A DNA stretch of 64,000 nt from Aralia elata (lineage: Eukaryota; Streptophyta; Magnoliopsida; Apiales; Araliaceae). Positions 47,445 to 58,795 of this stretch are shown here, one piece after another (position 1 is the stretch's first letter; every line of letters starts with the position of its first letter). The DNA lies in contig CM068382.1 of assembly GCA_034770075.1 (NCBI GenBank), forward strand, positions 3,348,001 through 3,412,000, given 5' to 3'. The notes beneath the pieces are model-generated. The model was not told the DNA's origin, did no database searches, and saw only the letters and a list, made by a program, of their open reading frames with translations. Made by a program: the position numbers and the translations under genes.

Positions 47445-48510
47445 AAGGATAATCACATCCTAGTCCCCTAGCCTTCCATTAGAGGCATTAAGGCGATTGC
47501 CTCATAAACACTCCTCCCATCTCAAGACTTCTTAACCATTATACTTTATAGACAACCTAATGAAGATTATATATAAAGTGAATGTGATACATGTCTATTT
47601 TATTATATATGAATGTGATACATTTCTATTTTAATATTATTTTTATTTAATTAAGTATCATACTACCATTATAATCTTAATTGACAAGAAGATAAATGAT
47701 ACTTCTAATTAATCTTTCCGTTTTAAATTAAATAAAAAAAATATTTTTGTATTTAAGAACCCTATAAAATGTTTTTCGTAAGTAGAGATTTAAACTAAAA
47801 AGTACTTTTAAAAGAATTGCGCTTTTGGCTGAACTCATAAATAATACTTAAATAATTGATGAAAAATTAAAAATTCATATCATACACTTATGTATAATTT
47901 AATCTTCTATATTTTGAAAATACGTTTATAATTGTGTAACCATACATTATTTTATAGACAACCTAATGAAGATTATATATGAATGTGATAATCACATCCT
48001 AGCCCCCTAGCCTTTCCATTAGAGGCATTAAGGCGATTGCCTCATAAACACTCCTCCCATCTCAAGACTTTTAAACCATTATAGACAACCTAATGAAGAT
48101 TATATATGAATATGATACATTTCTATTTTAGTATTATCACGTGACATGAAATTCTTAATTTATTATTATTTTTATTTAATTAAGTATCATACTACCATTG
48201 TAATCTTAATTGACATTTGACAAGAAGATAAATGATACTCTTAATTATTCTTTTCGTTTTAAATTAAATAAAAAAAATATTTTTATATTTAACAACCCTA
48301 TAAAATGTTTTTCGTAAGTAGAGATTTAAATTAAAAAGTACTTTTAAAGGAAGCAAAAGAAGTGAGCTTTTGGCTAAACTCATAAATAATACTTAAATAA
48401 TTGACGAAAAATAAAAAATTTATACCATACACTTATGCATAATTTAGTCTTCTATATTTTGAAAGTACGTTTATAATTGTGTAACTATACGTTATTTTAA
48501 CTTTCTTAGG
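47445..48510. repeat. About 540-bp tandem segmental duplication
   Basis: The block starting TAATCACATCCTAG(T/C)CCCCT, through GAGGCATTAAGGCGATTGCC, TTTTCGTAAGTAGAGATTTA and TTTATAATTGTGTAAC, appears at about 47445-47985 and again at about 47986-48510. Differences are mainly small indels and substitutions. Confidence 0.85.
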
Positions 48511-50420
48511 AAATAAAAATACTTTTGTGAAAAACTTTTTATCAAAAAAGTGTTTATCTCATCACGCCGCACAGCTCCGTCAAGTTTATACTAAGAATGG
48601 TAAAATATCATTTTCATGGACATAGCATCAATTTGATTTGAATGAGAAAAAAGTTTGAGCAAAATCCGGTCGTTGTTGTGATCATATTTCCATTAATGAT
48701 GTTTAAAGAACATAAATTTTGATCATTTAAGTCACATAAAAAGTAAGAAAGTTTGAAAAACTTTTGTACGGAATTAGATGCAAAAACATTCAGTTTGCTT
48801 TTGTGATTTTCATATTCTGCAGCAGCAGCAGCAGCAGCAGCAACTGTAATTTTCAAATGGTTGGTGCCAACTAGAAAGTGGAAGGAAATACCACCACTTG
48901 CACAAAGGGAATCGGATGTTTATTTGATCTGTTTTTCGAAAGCACGCTCAATCTCTAAATCAACTAGTAGTTTAACAAATCGGTTGTCAATATCAGAATA
49001 TATCTTCTTTTCTTCTTTTTTTTTTCTTTTTTTTTTCTTTTCCATTTTCACCTATCATGAATAATAATTAATGCCTTGGTCAACTTTAATGTATTAGAGA
49101 TTAGAGAGGTATACCAACCATACTACTCATTTTACAAGACTGAATAGCCAATAGGGTATATATACAGTCTTACCTTTTTTTCATTACAAAGAAACTGTTT
49201 ATAGATATTGACCCTAAACTTCCGTCCAATACGATCACGAAATTGAATTACAACGAACTCAATACTTATCCATAAAATAAAATAATAATGTGTGATTCCC
49301 TTTTTAATTCTTACGTATCCTATATATTCACATACTGTCAACATTTAGTATGACATAAATTTGTCGTCATAAATAGCAGAACTATTTAAATTTTATCGTG
49401 GACACGTTACTTGTCGCGCATGCATACCCCACACAAAAAAAAATTCCAAATTAGCAATAATTTGAGTCATTAGAAAACACTAGAGATGCGCATAAATAGA
49501 ACTCAAGACTTTCAAATTGCAACAAAAAATACTAATTAAGACTAGAGTAAAGGTGGTAGTAGTAAAGTACCTTTTTTAAGATATATTTATTATTGTACAC
49601 AAGTATCTAATACTTTAATAAAAAAACACTTGAAAATTTTGTTTATGTTATCTAGTGCAGTAATATATTAAAGTAATGATTAGTGATCCAAGTCAATTAT
49701 TCAATTTTCAGGACCTTCTAAGCTACAATTAGAAAAATAATATCCACTACCATTTGTCCGTACTATCACTCACACATTCAAAAAAGTATCAAAACAATAC
49801 TGAAGCCATTCAATGCATAAACAATAACTAAGAAGCCTCTTCCAGCCACTACTTTTTTTTTGGAAGAGAAGAGAATTTACGTATATCGCTAGTCATGAAT
49901 CACTACAAAAGGAAATTATCATAAAGAATTTGAGTCTATATTTTTCTTTGAAATTGGCGAAAATCAGTACTCTAATGGTCCTGAGTCCACGCCATATTTT
50001 ATGGAAATAAAACAGAAAAATGAAAACAGACCTGCCAACCACCAAGAATTTTGAAGCTAAGAGAAAATGAAGAGATATATTACCTCTCAACCGAGCACGA
50101 GGGGTGACTTGATAGGTCGATTACCTTTATCCAAGATAGGAGTGTGTGGTTTGAGCCGCATCAGCTACAAAAGATGGTAATCATCAGCCTTCCCCTAAAA
50201 TAATTTAGAGTAAACATTTTCCATAAGACCATTTTTTTTATAAAAAAAAAAACAACAAAAGTAGACAGCACTATAGCAAAAAGAACAACAGAAAAAAAAA
50301 AAAAAAAACTAAAACTTTTTAAGGGTTCCTTTTGGCACCACTAATACAACTTGCTGTTGACTAATGACTACTATCATCTGCCAGAGAGAGTCTCAGCTCA
50401 ATGGGGTTCCAAAGTTCGAG

Positions 50421-50428
50421 TATATAAA
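50421..50428 (+). promoter_or_regulatory. Candidate TATA box of the IPT gene
   Basis: TATATAAA about 485 bp upstream of the IPT start codon. The intervening leader-like region carries a CT run (about 50649-50675). The distance is long for an unspliced 5' UTR, so this is tentative. Confidence 0.35.
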
Positions 50429-50911
50429 TTCTGAAACCCATCCCTTGTTTTGCTAGAAAAAGAGTATCAATCTTCACTCTAATCTACAAACTATTTGATC
50501 CTTTTTCCACTCATCCCCACTATTTGTTGTATGTTTTGTTTGTCTCAGTAGGATCTCTGAGTCTGCGCTGTCCACTATGCACATTCAGCTCATTTGGTGC
50601 TGAATACACCAACTAAACTTTAATCAAGTAGCCAACCTCCATTTACAGCTCTCTCTCTCTCTCTCCCCCTCCCCCTCTGCGCTCTATTTTTTCTTGTACA
50701 AGTGCACTCACATTCGTTCATTTTCAAGTTGCCGCATTTGGGATACTAATACTACAGTGATTGTGTGCCCTCCAGAAAGAATATTTGTGTGCATGTCTAA
50801 ACATTTTTGTTCAATAACTTTCTTGGTTATTGTGCAACCAAGATATATTAGCAGCAGCCCGGATCATCTTTCTTCCAATTATCTGTATTGTTAACTAGTT
50901 ACTTCCAGACA

Positions 50912-51931
50912 ATGAGGATGTCCATGTTCATGTGCAAACAGACTCATCCTTCACTAAATATTCCAGCCGGCAGGCTTAGTTTGCCATTTCTCCGCTCCCG
51001 GCCACTGAAAGAAAAGGTTGTGGTCGTCATGGGAGCAACCGGAACCGGCAAGTCGAAACTCTCCATCGAACTCGCCACCCGTTTCCCTGCCGAGGTAGTG
51101 AACTCTGATAAAATGCAAGTCTATCAAGGACTAGACATAATCACAAACAAGATCACTGAGGAAGAGTGTAGCGGTGTACCACACCATCTCTTAGGTATAA
51201 TAGATCCCTATGCGGATTTTACATGTACAAATTTTTGTAACATGGCTTCACTAGCCATGAGATCGATCGTGGGTCGTGGGCAACTTCCAGTCATTGTTGG
51301 AGGCTCCAATTCCTACATTGAAGCTCTTGTTGATGATGAAATTCATGAATTTCGAGCAAGGTACGATTGTTGTTTTCTTTGGGTGGATGTATCAATGCCA
51401 GTGCTCCATCAATTTTTATCGGATCGAGTTGATCGGATGGTGGACAACGGAATGGTGGATGAGGCGAGACAAATGTTCAGCCCACATGCTGATTATTCAA
51501 GGGGGATAAGGAGAGCGATTGGTCTGCCCGAGTTTGATCAATATTTTCGAGTTGAACCATTTGCAGGCAGAGAGACTCGAGCAAGACTACTCCAAGAAGC
51601 TATAAATGAAGTGAAGAACAACAACTGCAAATTAGCTTGCCGCCAGCTAGAGAAGATTTATCGACTGAGAAACGCTAAAGGATGGAAGGTTCACAGGCTT
51701 GACGCAACGGACGCGTTCCTAAAGCATGGCAAAGAGTCAGACAAGGCATGGGACGAGCTCGTGGTGGGTCCAAGCATGGTGATCGTGAATCGGTTTCTTA
51801 ACAATTTTGGCCCTACCTTATATATGGACTCGACAACTGTCAAAGGGGCTTCAATGGGGAAAACCATCGCAACAGCAACAACTATTAAAGGGGCTGCAAT
51901 GGGGACAGCCATGGCAACTGCAACTCATTAG
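50912..51931 (+). CDS. IPT: Adenylate isopentenyltransferase (cytokinin synthase)
   Basis: Intronless, 339 aa from the ATG at 50912; the open frame extends a few codons upstream but without an ATG. The P-loop GATGTGKS is at residues 41-48, preceded by a basic, plastid-transit-like N terminus. NSDKMQVYQGLDI (Asp66), GVPHHLLG, PVIVGGSNSYIEALV, RYDCCFLWVDVSMPVLHQFL, YSRGIRRAIGLPEFDQYF and LACRQLEKI are the diagnostic blocks of plant ATP/ADP isopentenyltransferases of the IPT3/IPT5 type. These transfer the dimethylallyl group from DMAPP to ATP/ADP, the first committed step of isoprenoid cytokinin synthesis, usually in plastids. All expected motifs are intact. The last 30 residues are an unusual duplicated 15-aa unit (TTVKGASMGKTIATA/TTIKGAAMGTAMATA). 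The subtype within the IPT family is not certain. Confidence 0.95.
   Translation: MRMSMFMCKQTHPSLNIPAGRLSLPFLRSRPLKEKVVVVMGATGTGKSKLSIELATRFPAEVVNSDKMQVYQGLDIITNKITEEECSGVPHHLLGIIDPYADFTCTNFCNMASLAMRSIVGRGQLPVIVGGSNSYIEALVDDEIHEFRARYDCCFLWVDVSMPVLHQFLSDRVDRMVDNGMVDEARQMFSPHADYSRGIRRAIGLPEFDQYFRVEPFAGRETRARLLQEAINEVKNNNCKLACRQLEKIYRLRNAKGWKVHRLDATDAFLKHGKESDKAWDELVVGPSMVIVNRFLNNFGPTLYMDSTTVKGASMGKTIATATTIKGAAMGTAMATATH
51833..51922 (+). repeat. 45-bp in-frame duplication at the IPT C terminus
   Basis: Copy 1 is 51833-51877 and copy 2 51878-51922; both begin ACAACT and share AAAGGGGCT(T/G)CAATGGGG. In-frame, 15 codons each, followed by one or two codons and the stop. Confidence 0.85.
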
Positions 51932-52707
51932 AAGTGCAAGTTGTGACCTCCACTTCATAATGCAACAGTGTCGGGCAATTTTGGCTCTATTGACAACTTT
52001 GTATCTATGCCTGCCTTGTTATACTGACTAAATAGTATTATTAATTTTACACTACAAGAATCACAATAATTGAGGCCTGTTGTCTAATCATACAGCTACA
52101 AGATTAAAAATATAGAAGCAGCCATTGATACATTTCTCGAAGGTTTGTGTCATTTTCTGGCAAGTCTCCTTTGATGATTTAGTTGTGGAGTTTACTTTTA
52201 GTGAGGCAGAAAACAAAAGTTCAAAGATGGTACAAATACGGATCACAAACAAACTACTGAGACAACTATTCTTCTGAAAGCAGAAGATGAGCATCGAATA
52301 AAACTTTCATCAATCAGTCACTATCTTAGCCTCTTGGAAAACCACTCTGGTCTTTATCAGCATATAATTCTATTCAATATCTTGTTTGTCATATCTGACC
52401 ACTCTACTGAAAAAAGCTAAAAAAAAATGATTATATAACTTATTGTTCAAGGGAAAAAAAAAGATGCACCAAAATCTGTATCCATAGTATTATTTCAGTA
52501 AATTCGTACAACTTAAAACCAAAAGGAATTCAACACCAATATCAATAGGACAGGCACTTAATTTCAAAGCCAAAGATACAGCTATAAGATCACCGTAGGG
52601 TGCAACAGAAGATAATTCAGTTGGAAAAGCATATAACAGAACTTAGCCTTGCAAATTTTAACAATACTAAAGTTATTATTCCTCCATTTCAGATAGTTTT
52701 AGATGCA
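51932..52707. other. Intergenic between the convergent IPT and LTP-like genes
   Basis: Probably the 3' UTRs of both. No gene recognised. Confidence 0.5.
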
Positions 52708-53187
52708 TCATGCTGAAATCAGTCGCCCTGAGCACATATAAGTGACATTGCATGAAGCATCAACCATAACAGTATACTTGTGAATGGGCTTGGCAAGGAA
52801 AACAGGCAAGTGAACCAGCAGGTCGCAAACACACTGGCTGTCTATTTCTTGCAACCACCGGCAGCACTCCTGTTCGACAGGCGTTTGATTGGTAGCTTGG
52901 TGCCTGTGTCTGTGTCTATGCCTGTGCCCTGGGGAGGGAGGAGAACCAGGAGATGAGGGACGGATGGGTGAAGGGGGGGTTGGAGGGGATGGAGGAGAGA
53001 CTGGGGTGAATGGCAGCCGTGAACATGCATGATTTGCCAGTACAAACTGGGACATACAAAGTGGAGGAGGTTGTAGAGGAGGTGAAGGTGGCATAGGCGG
53101 CATCCACATCTGGCACTCAATCTTCGGATTCAGTACCAAGAACAGCACAAAAAATGCTAATTTAGGAATGTCAACTTTAATATCCAT
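52708..53187 (-). CDS. Secreted eight-cysteine (LTP/bifunctional-inhibitor-like) protein with Pro-rich and His-Arg insert
   Basis: 159 aa from the ATG at 53185-53187. Residues 1-25 are a signal peptide (LAFFVLFLVLNPKIEC). Then comes a Pro-rich segment (MPPMPPSPPLQPPP) and an eight-cysteine pattern: Cys44, Cys55, Cys108-Cys109, Cys119-x-Cys121, Cys146, Cys152, i.e. C...C...CC...CxC...C...C as in non-specific lipid-transfer and related proteins. Blocks EQECCRWLQEIDSQCVCDLL and VDASCNVTYMC are the clearest. Between the second and third cysteines about 50 residues are inserted: repeated SPP/TPP/SPGS units and then an HRHRHRHRH run. In most family members this spacing is much shorter. A TATA box lies 75-83 bp upstream. 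Expected in the cell wall/apoplast; its ligand is unknown. No intron is evident. Confidence 0.8.
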   Translation of the reverse strand: MDIKVDIPKLAFFVLFLVLNPKIECQMWMPPMPPSPPLQPPPLCMSQFVLANHACSRLPFTPVSPPSPPTPPSPIRPSSPGSPPSPGHRHRHRHRHQATNQTPVEQECCRWLQEIDSQCVCDLLVHLPVFLAKPIHKYTVMVDASCNVTYMCSGRLISA

Positions 53188-53778
53188 CTTTGTAAACTTT
53201 TTCGCTAGTACGGGTGGAGAACACAGTGAAGAGGGATAGCTGTTGAGAAGTTCTTGCTTCTACTTATATATTAATGCTTTCATACAAACTAGCTCATGTG
53301 CTTCTCATGTTCTTTCGTTAGGTATTAGCAGGTTGATAAAGAAAGAAAAAGAAAAACTGCAAAGACCAAGAGAGTGTGGAAGATGTGGTGGCTGATATTA
53401 CAAAAAGATTAGGTTTGGAATAGAATGCCTCATTCACTTTGTGTGAAGGAGTGCTTGTTGCTCCAATAAAATTTGCACCCCAGGTGTTACAATGCCAAGC
53501 TTGTTCCTACCACATGTAGGAGTAAAATATAGAATTTCCTCTAAAATATTTGAAGATTTTTAAAAAAAAATAAAAAATAAAAGTAAAAAACAAAAATATC
53601 AATACAAGTAAATAATACAGTATATATTTTAGTTAATTACAACGCCATTGTTCCAATCACCAAGACTCTAATTTAAATTGATGAATATCTATCACTAAAT
53701 TCATAAATACGACAATATAAGATAATAAAATAATTAAACAACTCTGTTAATTTTTTCCCCAACTTCAAACTATTCTTA
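53188..53778. other. Upstream region of the LTP-like gene
   Basis: Promoter and AT-rich intergenic sequence; no other feature apart from the TATA box. Confidence 0.5.
53263..53270 (-). promoter_or_regulatory. TATA box of the LTP-like gene
   Basis: Reversed, TATATAAG about 80 bp upstream of the ATG at 53187. Confidence 0.55.
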
Positions 53779-54513
53779 GGGGGTGTTTATTACAGTTCAT
53801 GATGGATACCCACCTAAACATAGATTACTAGGTATCTGAATACTGGTAATAGAAAATAGTCATATTGTGTCATTTTTGTTTGGTAGAAGATATGTAATTA
53901 CCGGTAATTGCTATTGTGAGTGTTTGGTATAAATTCAAAATTACTGGGTATATATTTTCTAATATTGATCTTTTACTAAAATATCTTTATACTAATTTTA
54001 GTTGAATGATCTACCCATATGATTATTGTCAAATGCAATTATCGACAATCATCAAACTACTATCAAACTAATTAATCAATTATTAAGCACAAAGTTTTCA
54101 AGTATATCGTTAATAATATATTAAACTTATAATAATAAATAACAAACAACACCACATACTTTATATGGATAGTGAGTTATTTTAGTTAAAATAAACATGT
54201 TTACAAAAAAAAATCAAAAAATTATAAAATAAATGTAAATTATGTGACTAATAAGGATATTTATGTCCCAATTATTAAATATAAATGATATTTTTGTCTA
54301 AATAAAAATTTCAAAGATGACTACCATGTGGTAATCTCGGATTACCACTTATTTTTTGGTCATCTGATTACCGGGAATCTTGATACTTTACCGGATATTT
54401 GATTACGGGGAATGTAAAATTACCGGTGTAACAAACACAATCTATAAAGATGACCAGCCACATTATAGGGTACTTGAGATGACCACTTTAAATGACATGT
54501 AACAAACGCTCCC
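53779..54513. mobile_element. Tourist-like (PIF/Harbinger) MITE
   Basis: 735 bp with ends GGGGGTGTTTATTACA and, reversed, GGGAGCGTTTGTTACA, flanked by the 3-bp duplication TTA (53776-53778 and 54514-54516). Several inner blocks containing ATTACCGGTAAT or GGTAATC..GATTACC are also palindromic. No coding capacity. Confidence 0.8.
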
Positions 54514-54516
54514 TTA

Positions 54517-56639
54517 GTGCTTAAACTCGTTGGAACAAAGGTCTATACCACTATACCAGCTCATTTATACTTGCCTAACCTCTATAAGACATTGAACAAA
54601 AAAGAAAAGGACTCAATAGGCATTTGCCAAATAAACTTCATATCAGCCACAACTTTGAATTTTGCAGCGAAAGATGATCCTGATGATGAGCCAAACTGAA
54701 CCAATGGACAGATATAAACTCTATTTTGTAAGTTTTCATGCAAACTAAAAACAAATTCAGTAAAATTGGTTGCTTAACTAGAATTCAGCGGTCCAATTCC
54801 AATTCTGAGCAGCAATAATAGCCCCAATTCATTCTTACAAATTGGGCCTTATAGTTATGCTTGCCGCACAAGAACACAAACATTTCAATAATGACAAAAT
54901 TCCTTTCATTTTCAAGAATGAAATCTCTCTACATAAAGTTGAATGGACTAAAATTCTGGCATCTAAAGCTCAATTCCTGCATCTAAGATCAATAAGATGG
55001 AAAGGCTTTTAAGTACAGAGTTGAGACTATCATCCACAGCAAATATTAGATACCCTCAAATATTAATCAAGGTTGTACAGTTTTTTATCACAAATTCCAG
55101 AACAGCCATGCACCCTGCCTCTAATAAAATTATTCAGAATATAGACTGGATTCTTAATTCCATAAGAGTTTGAAGGGACCAATAATATATTCAAAAATAC
55201 CAAGATTGCAATCACATAGCACTTATAATATTCATTAAGATGTGGAGTATAAAATGCTTGAAAGCCAGTCACAAAAACAGACATCACTACATTCATGTAG
55301 ACTAAAGATTCTGATGTCAATAATCACACAATGATGTGGGAAATGTAGTAATCCAAGTAACTATAATTTACAGCCGAGGAATACATGCGAACAAAAAATT
55401 CAGAATGGTACTGAAATTCAACATATTTCCTCATAACCCTAATGTCTTGGTCCATTAAAATATATAATTTCTTTCTCAAGAACCAATGCCTAATCACTAA
55501 TAAATTTAAAAGTGGATAAGTAACTATAATTGTAATCACATCATTCTTCTATTGACTGCTATCCCAATAAATAGGGTAATGCAATTGTACCTGTATTTAT
55601 GGCTCAGTCCCATATAGTTACTCCTGTTTGTTGTGTATTGAAGAAGAAAACTCTCTTAACTCTACCAATGCATGCACTTGGGAGTTGGGATTTGCATATA
55701 AAGCCAATAAGATCTGTTTCCTACAGCAAGCTGGTTATCCACAAGAAAAAAATTCAATATCGTACTAAAATCACAACTATAACTTGAGAATAGGTAAAAT
55801 TTTGCAAGTTGCAACAATATGAACTCCTTGTTGTAATCCTTACATTTATTACAGTCATAACATAAGCCATAACTAAATGTAAGAAAATTTTGCAAGGAAA
55901 AAAAAATAATCTGTAGTGTTTGTGACCTAAGAACTTGAAGCAGCACTTATATTCTGTCGTCTATACCCTCCCCCAAAATTATGACACTTGCAACATACAC
56001 AAATTCTTGAGACCATATTTTTATGCAGGCAAATGACGGACCTATACCACATATCAGGTTACAGTAGAATAAATCAGAGCCCAGAAAAATTAACTCCATG
56101 AAAGATTGATCAAAATATATCAAAGGGCAGTAAGCCATTGCAAGAGTTTAAATGTAAACAATATTCAATCTTCTTTAAGAAAAACACCAACACAAGGGAA
56201 GGGGGTGCACCCATTACACATGGTGTTTACATTTCCTTTTGCACAAATTGTAAAGCCAACTCTTACCTATACTCAACTCATTGCAGGAGGCGACAGAACT
56301 TTATTTTATTTTATAACCTCAGCCATCTGAACACTTTTCATAAGTTTACAAGATGACGCTCATTAGCAAGAGATCTAGCAGTAGTGATTACTGTGTATGT
56401 TTGTGTTAATGCCATCTTGTAAAGGACATTCCAGTCATGATATTATAGTCCCCTGAAAAACATCTTTCCATCTAGCAGCCTTTACTTTCCCTTAACTGAT
56501 AAATCGTTCAATAGCAATAGACGCACAATTCTATCTCATCGTCTGGTTGTAACCTCTTCATTCATCTTCTGTCCTCAACGCCAAAACTTCCTCTCACGCT
56601 TGAACTTTTGAAAGAAGAGAGAAAAACCAACTTTTAGTG
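54517..56639. other. Intergenic, no gene recognised
   Basis: AT-rich; short ORFs on both strands show no family signature. The right end is probably the 3' UTR of the PORR gene. Confidence 0.5.
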
Positions 56640-57866
56640 TCAGAGATCTTCGCATTCATTACAGTTAAATTTGTTGTTCCTTATTGCCACCATTTCCATA
56701 TCATTATGAATAGCTTCTCTTTGCACCCTCAGCTGCTCCATCCTGTTCCGGTGTCCCTCATCCAACAACTCAACAAACTTATCTTTGATCTCTAAAAGTG
56801 GATCTCGCTCAATCAACTCATCATCCTTGTATGCTTCCCTCAACATTGCTGTCTTAATTCCACCTTTCAATGACATGTAAAAAATTCCCGAATGTCTCGT
56901 GAACACAGTAGCGAACGCATTTGAAAACCTGTACTCTTCACAAAACTTCCCCAAAATTGGGACCGGAATCCTCTTATAAAGAGAGAGTGAAAGCAACTCA
57001 TGGAAAACCCCAACCGTCCTCTTCTCCATTTCTCGTGATACTTGATCCAAATTGGAGGCATCTTCATACGGCGATATATACGGAAGCTCCATCCAATCCC
57101 TAACCCACTCTCTCATTTCTTTCTTCAGAAAGAAACCAGGTGGAAGCTTCACATTGAACGACGGCCTAACCCTTATCCCTGTCAACCTGGACTCCTCCTC
57201 TGCCCTAATCTCTATCACAGATTTCGCGAACTCACAATTCCATGAAGCCAATTCTAGAAAAGATTTCCCCTCTCCTGGACACCCAACTAACCTAAAATAA
57301 TCCGGATACTTCGGCACCAAATTCACTAACAAATCATTAGGAAATCCAAATTCCCTCTTCACATGTACTAATTTATCAGCACTAACCACCCTATCTTTTG
57401 CCATCATTAATAATTTACACAACTTTTGGACAATTAACGGCTCATTTTCAAGATTAATTCTTTCCTCTTCTTTCAAAAACTTTTGAAGCCCTTCACTAAC
57501 TCGAATAAAAGGAACCAGCTCTGATTTGGGTTTAATTCGATCCAGGTACTTATCAAAAAGACTAGGGTTTTGGGAGAGAAAAGCTTTGACACTTATCGGA
57601 AGTCGTAATCTTTCGCGCCGTTTCTCCAAATATCGAAGTGGAATTACTTGACCTGGTTCGTTTAAGACTTCTTTAACGACTCTTGCACAGAGTCTCCATT
57701 GTTTATCGTTTTCAATAGCTTGGTCTAGCTTCTGATCTTTGCGCCAAGCTACTTTAAGGCTTGAAATGGAAGCTGTAAACTGAATCCAAACCCTAACCCT
57801 AGAAATTGATGTTGGGTTTTTGAGAGGGTGAGAATGCATAGTAGTAGTGTAGGTCCTGAAGAGCAT
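56640..57866 (-). CDS. PORR-domain protein, probable organellar RNA-splicing factor
   Basis: Single-exon gene of 408 aa from the ATG at 57864-57866 (MLFRTYTTTMHSH), with a basic, Ser/Thr-rich N terminus fitting a mitochondrial or plastid presequence. From about residue 40 to 380 it follows the plant organelle RNA recognition (PORR, formerly DUF860) pattern: WRKDQKLDQAIENDKQW, FLSQNPSLFDKYLDRI, ERINLENEPLIVQKLCKLLM, LPNDLL-type GFPNDLLVNLVPKYPDYFRL, LELASWNCEFAKS, PYISPYEDAS, EKRTVGVFHELLSLSLYKRI, and FATVFTRHSGIFYMSLKGG followed by TAMLREAYKDDELIERDPL. PORR proteins bind single-stranded RNA and help splice organellar group II introns (established for WTF1 and WTF9). Which target this one has is not deducible here. 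The reading frame is intact. Confidence 0.92.
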   Translation of the reverse strand: MLFRTYTTTMHSHPLKNPTSISRVRVWIQFTASISSLKVAWRKDQKLDQAIENDKQWRLCARVVKEVLNEPGQVIPLRYLEKRRERLRLPISVKAFLSQNPSLFDKYLDRIKPKSELVPFIRVSEGLQKFLKEEERINLENEPLIVQKLCKLLMMAKDRVVSADKLVHVKREFGFPNDLLVNLVPKYPDYFRLVGCPGEGKSFLELASWNCEFAKSVIEIRAEEESRLTGIRVRPSFNVKLPPGFFLKKEMREWVRDWMELPYISPYEDASNLDQVSREMEKRTVGVFHELLSLSLYKRIPVPILGKFCEEYRFSNAFATVFTRHSGIFYMSLKGGIKTAMLREAYKDDELIERDPLLEIKDKFVELLDEGHRNRMEQLRVQREAIHNDMEMVAIRNNKFNCNECEDL

Positions 57867-58599
57867 ACCTGATAAACTTGAATTTCTCAATCAATATGTA
57901 TTATATGTTCAGTGGCAGATCGCTTTGAGTTGAGATCGCTTTGATGGATGTACGGGAGGAATTGGATTTCCTATCAAATGGAATCAACAAGGTTAAGGGT
58001 TTTGCAACTTCTCCCGGCAACCAAATAGACCTTTTCAACTGTTTTGTTGTCTAAATTTATAATTGTTTTAAAAATAAAAATAATTTAATATTTTTTTACT
58101 CATAGACGAACATGTGAATTTTTTATCAAAATTTTAATAAATAAATTTTTTTTAAAACTTTTAATGATAAAAATATTTTTTATAAATTTATTTTTTTATA
58201 AAATTGATCTTATTATCTTAAGATCATTAATTATCTATTAGTATATTTTAATTATTATTAATAAAATTATTAAAATTAGATAATTAGTGCCTTAAATGGA
58301 TTTAAAGAAAATATGTAATAGAAGAGGGCCAAAATCCTTGTATAAAATGTAGTCAAGCAGAGTCATGTTGATAGCTTTTACAACTCGACAAGTGTCGAGT
58401 TGAGTCGAGTTGAGTATTTGCATTAATTGACTTTAATCAATTCGAATAAACTTAACACCTTAATTTATTTGTATATTAGTATTTTATTTATATACATAAC
58501 TCAATATATTAAGATCTATAAAATATTTTAAATAGTGAAGAATAAAAGCTCGATATTTAATAATATTATGAGTTTCTCATAAACTACTCGACTCGATAA
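57867..58599. other. Intergenic between PORR gene and hAT element
   Basis: PORR promoter side and AT-rich sequence; the host site of the hAT insertion. Confidence 0.5.
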
Positions 58600-58611
58600 C
58601 AGTGTTCTAAA

Positions 58612-58795
58612 AGTCGGCCTAGTCGGCCGACTAGTCGGCGACTAGGTCGGGGTCGGCAGGTGAACGAGTCGATTAGGGGCTGGTCGTTGCTGTTAGTCGC
58701 TGCCCGACTTAGTCGGGGGCTAGTCGAAGCTAGTCGGGGAAGTCGGAGCTAGTCGGAGCTAGTCGGGGCTAGTCGGTGAAGCGGTCGACCCGACC
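58612..58795. repeat. Subterminal AGTCGG motif cluster of the hAT element
   Basis: GTCGG or TAGTCG occurs more than a dozen times in both orientations within about 180 bp (e.g. CTAGTCGGCCGACTAGTCGG). A smaller cluster lies at about 62975-63045 next to the right end. In hAT elements such arrays are transposase-binding sites. Confidence 0.75.

Larger units (their letters stand above)
41408..50911. other. 9.5-kb gene-poor intergenic region
   Basis: Contains the TVP38 promoter side, a TA/CA run (about 41952-41985), a foldback MITE (41986-42187), a TATGGC run (about 43562-43588), two local tandem duplications (about 45.8-46.2 and 47.4-48.5 kb), a GAA run (about 47283-47320), a CAG run (48821-48842) and the IPT promoter. 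No protein gene was supportable on either strand. Confidence 0.6.

Noticed and set aside
48614..48856. 80-aa ORF with an alanine run
   Set aside because: The run comes from a CAG microsatellite; the rest has no recognisable pattern.
55063..56138. Minus-strand ORFs of 63-94 aa
   Set aside because: No conserved motif or plausible exon chain; frequent in AT-rich intergenic DNA.
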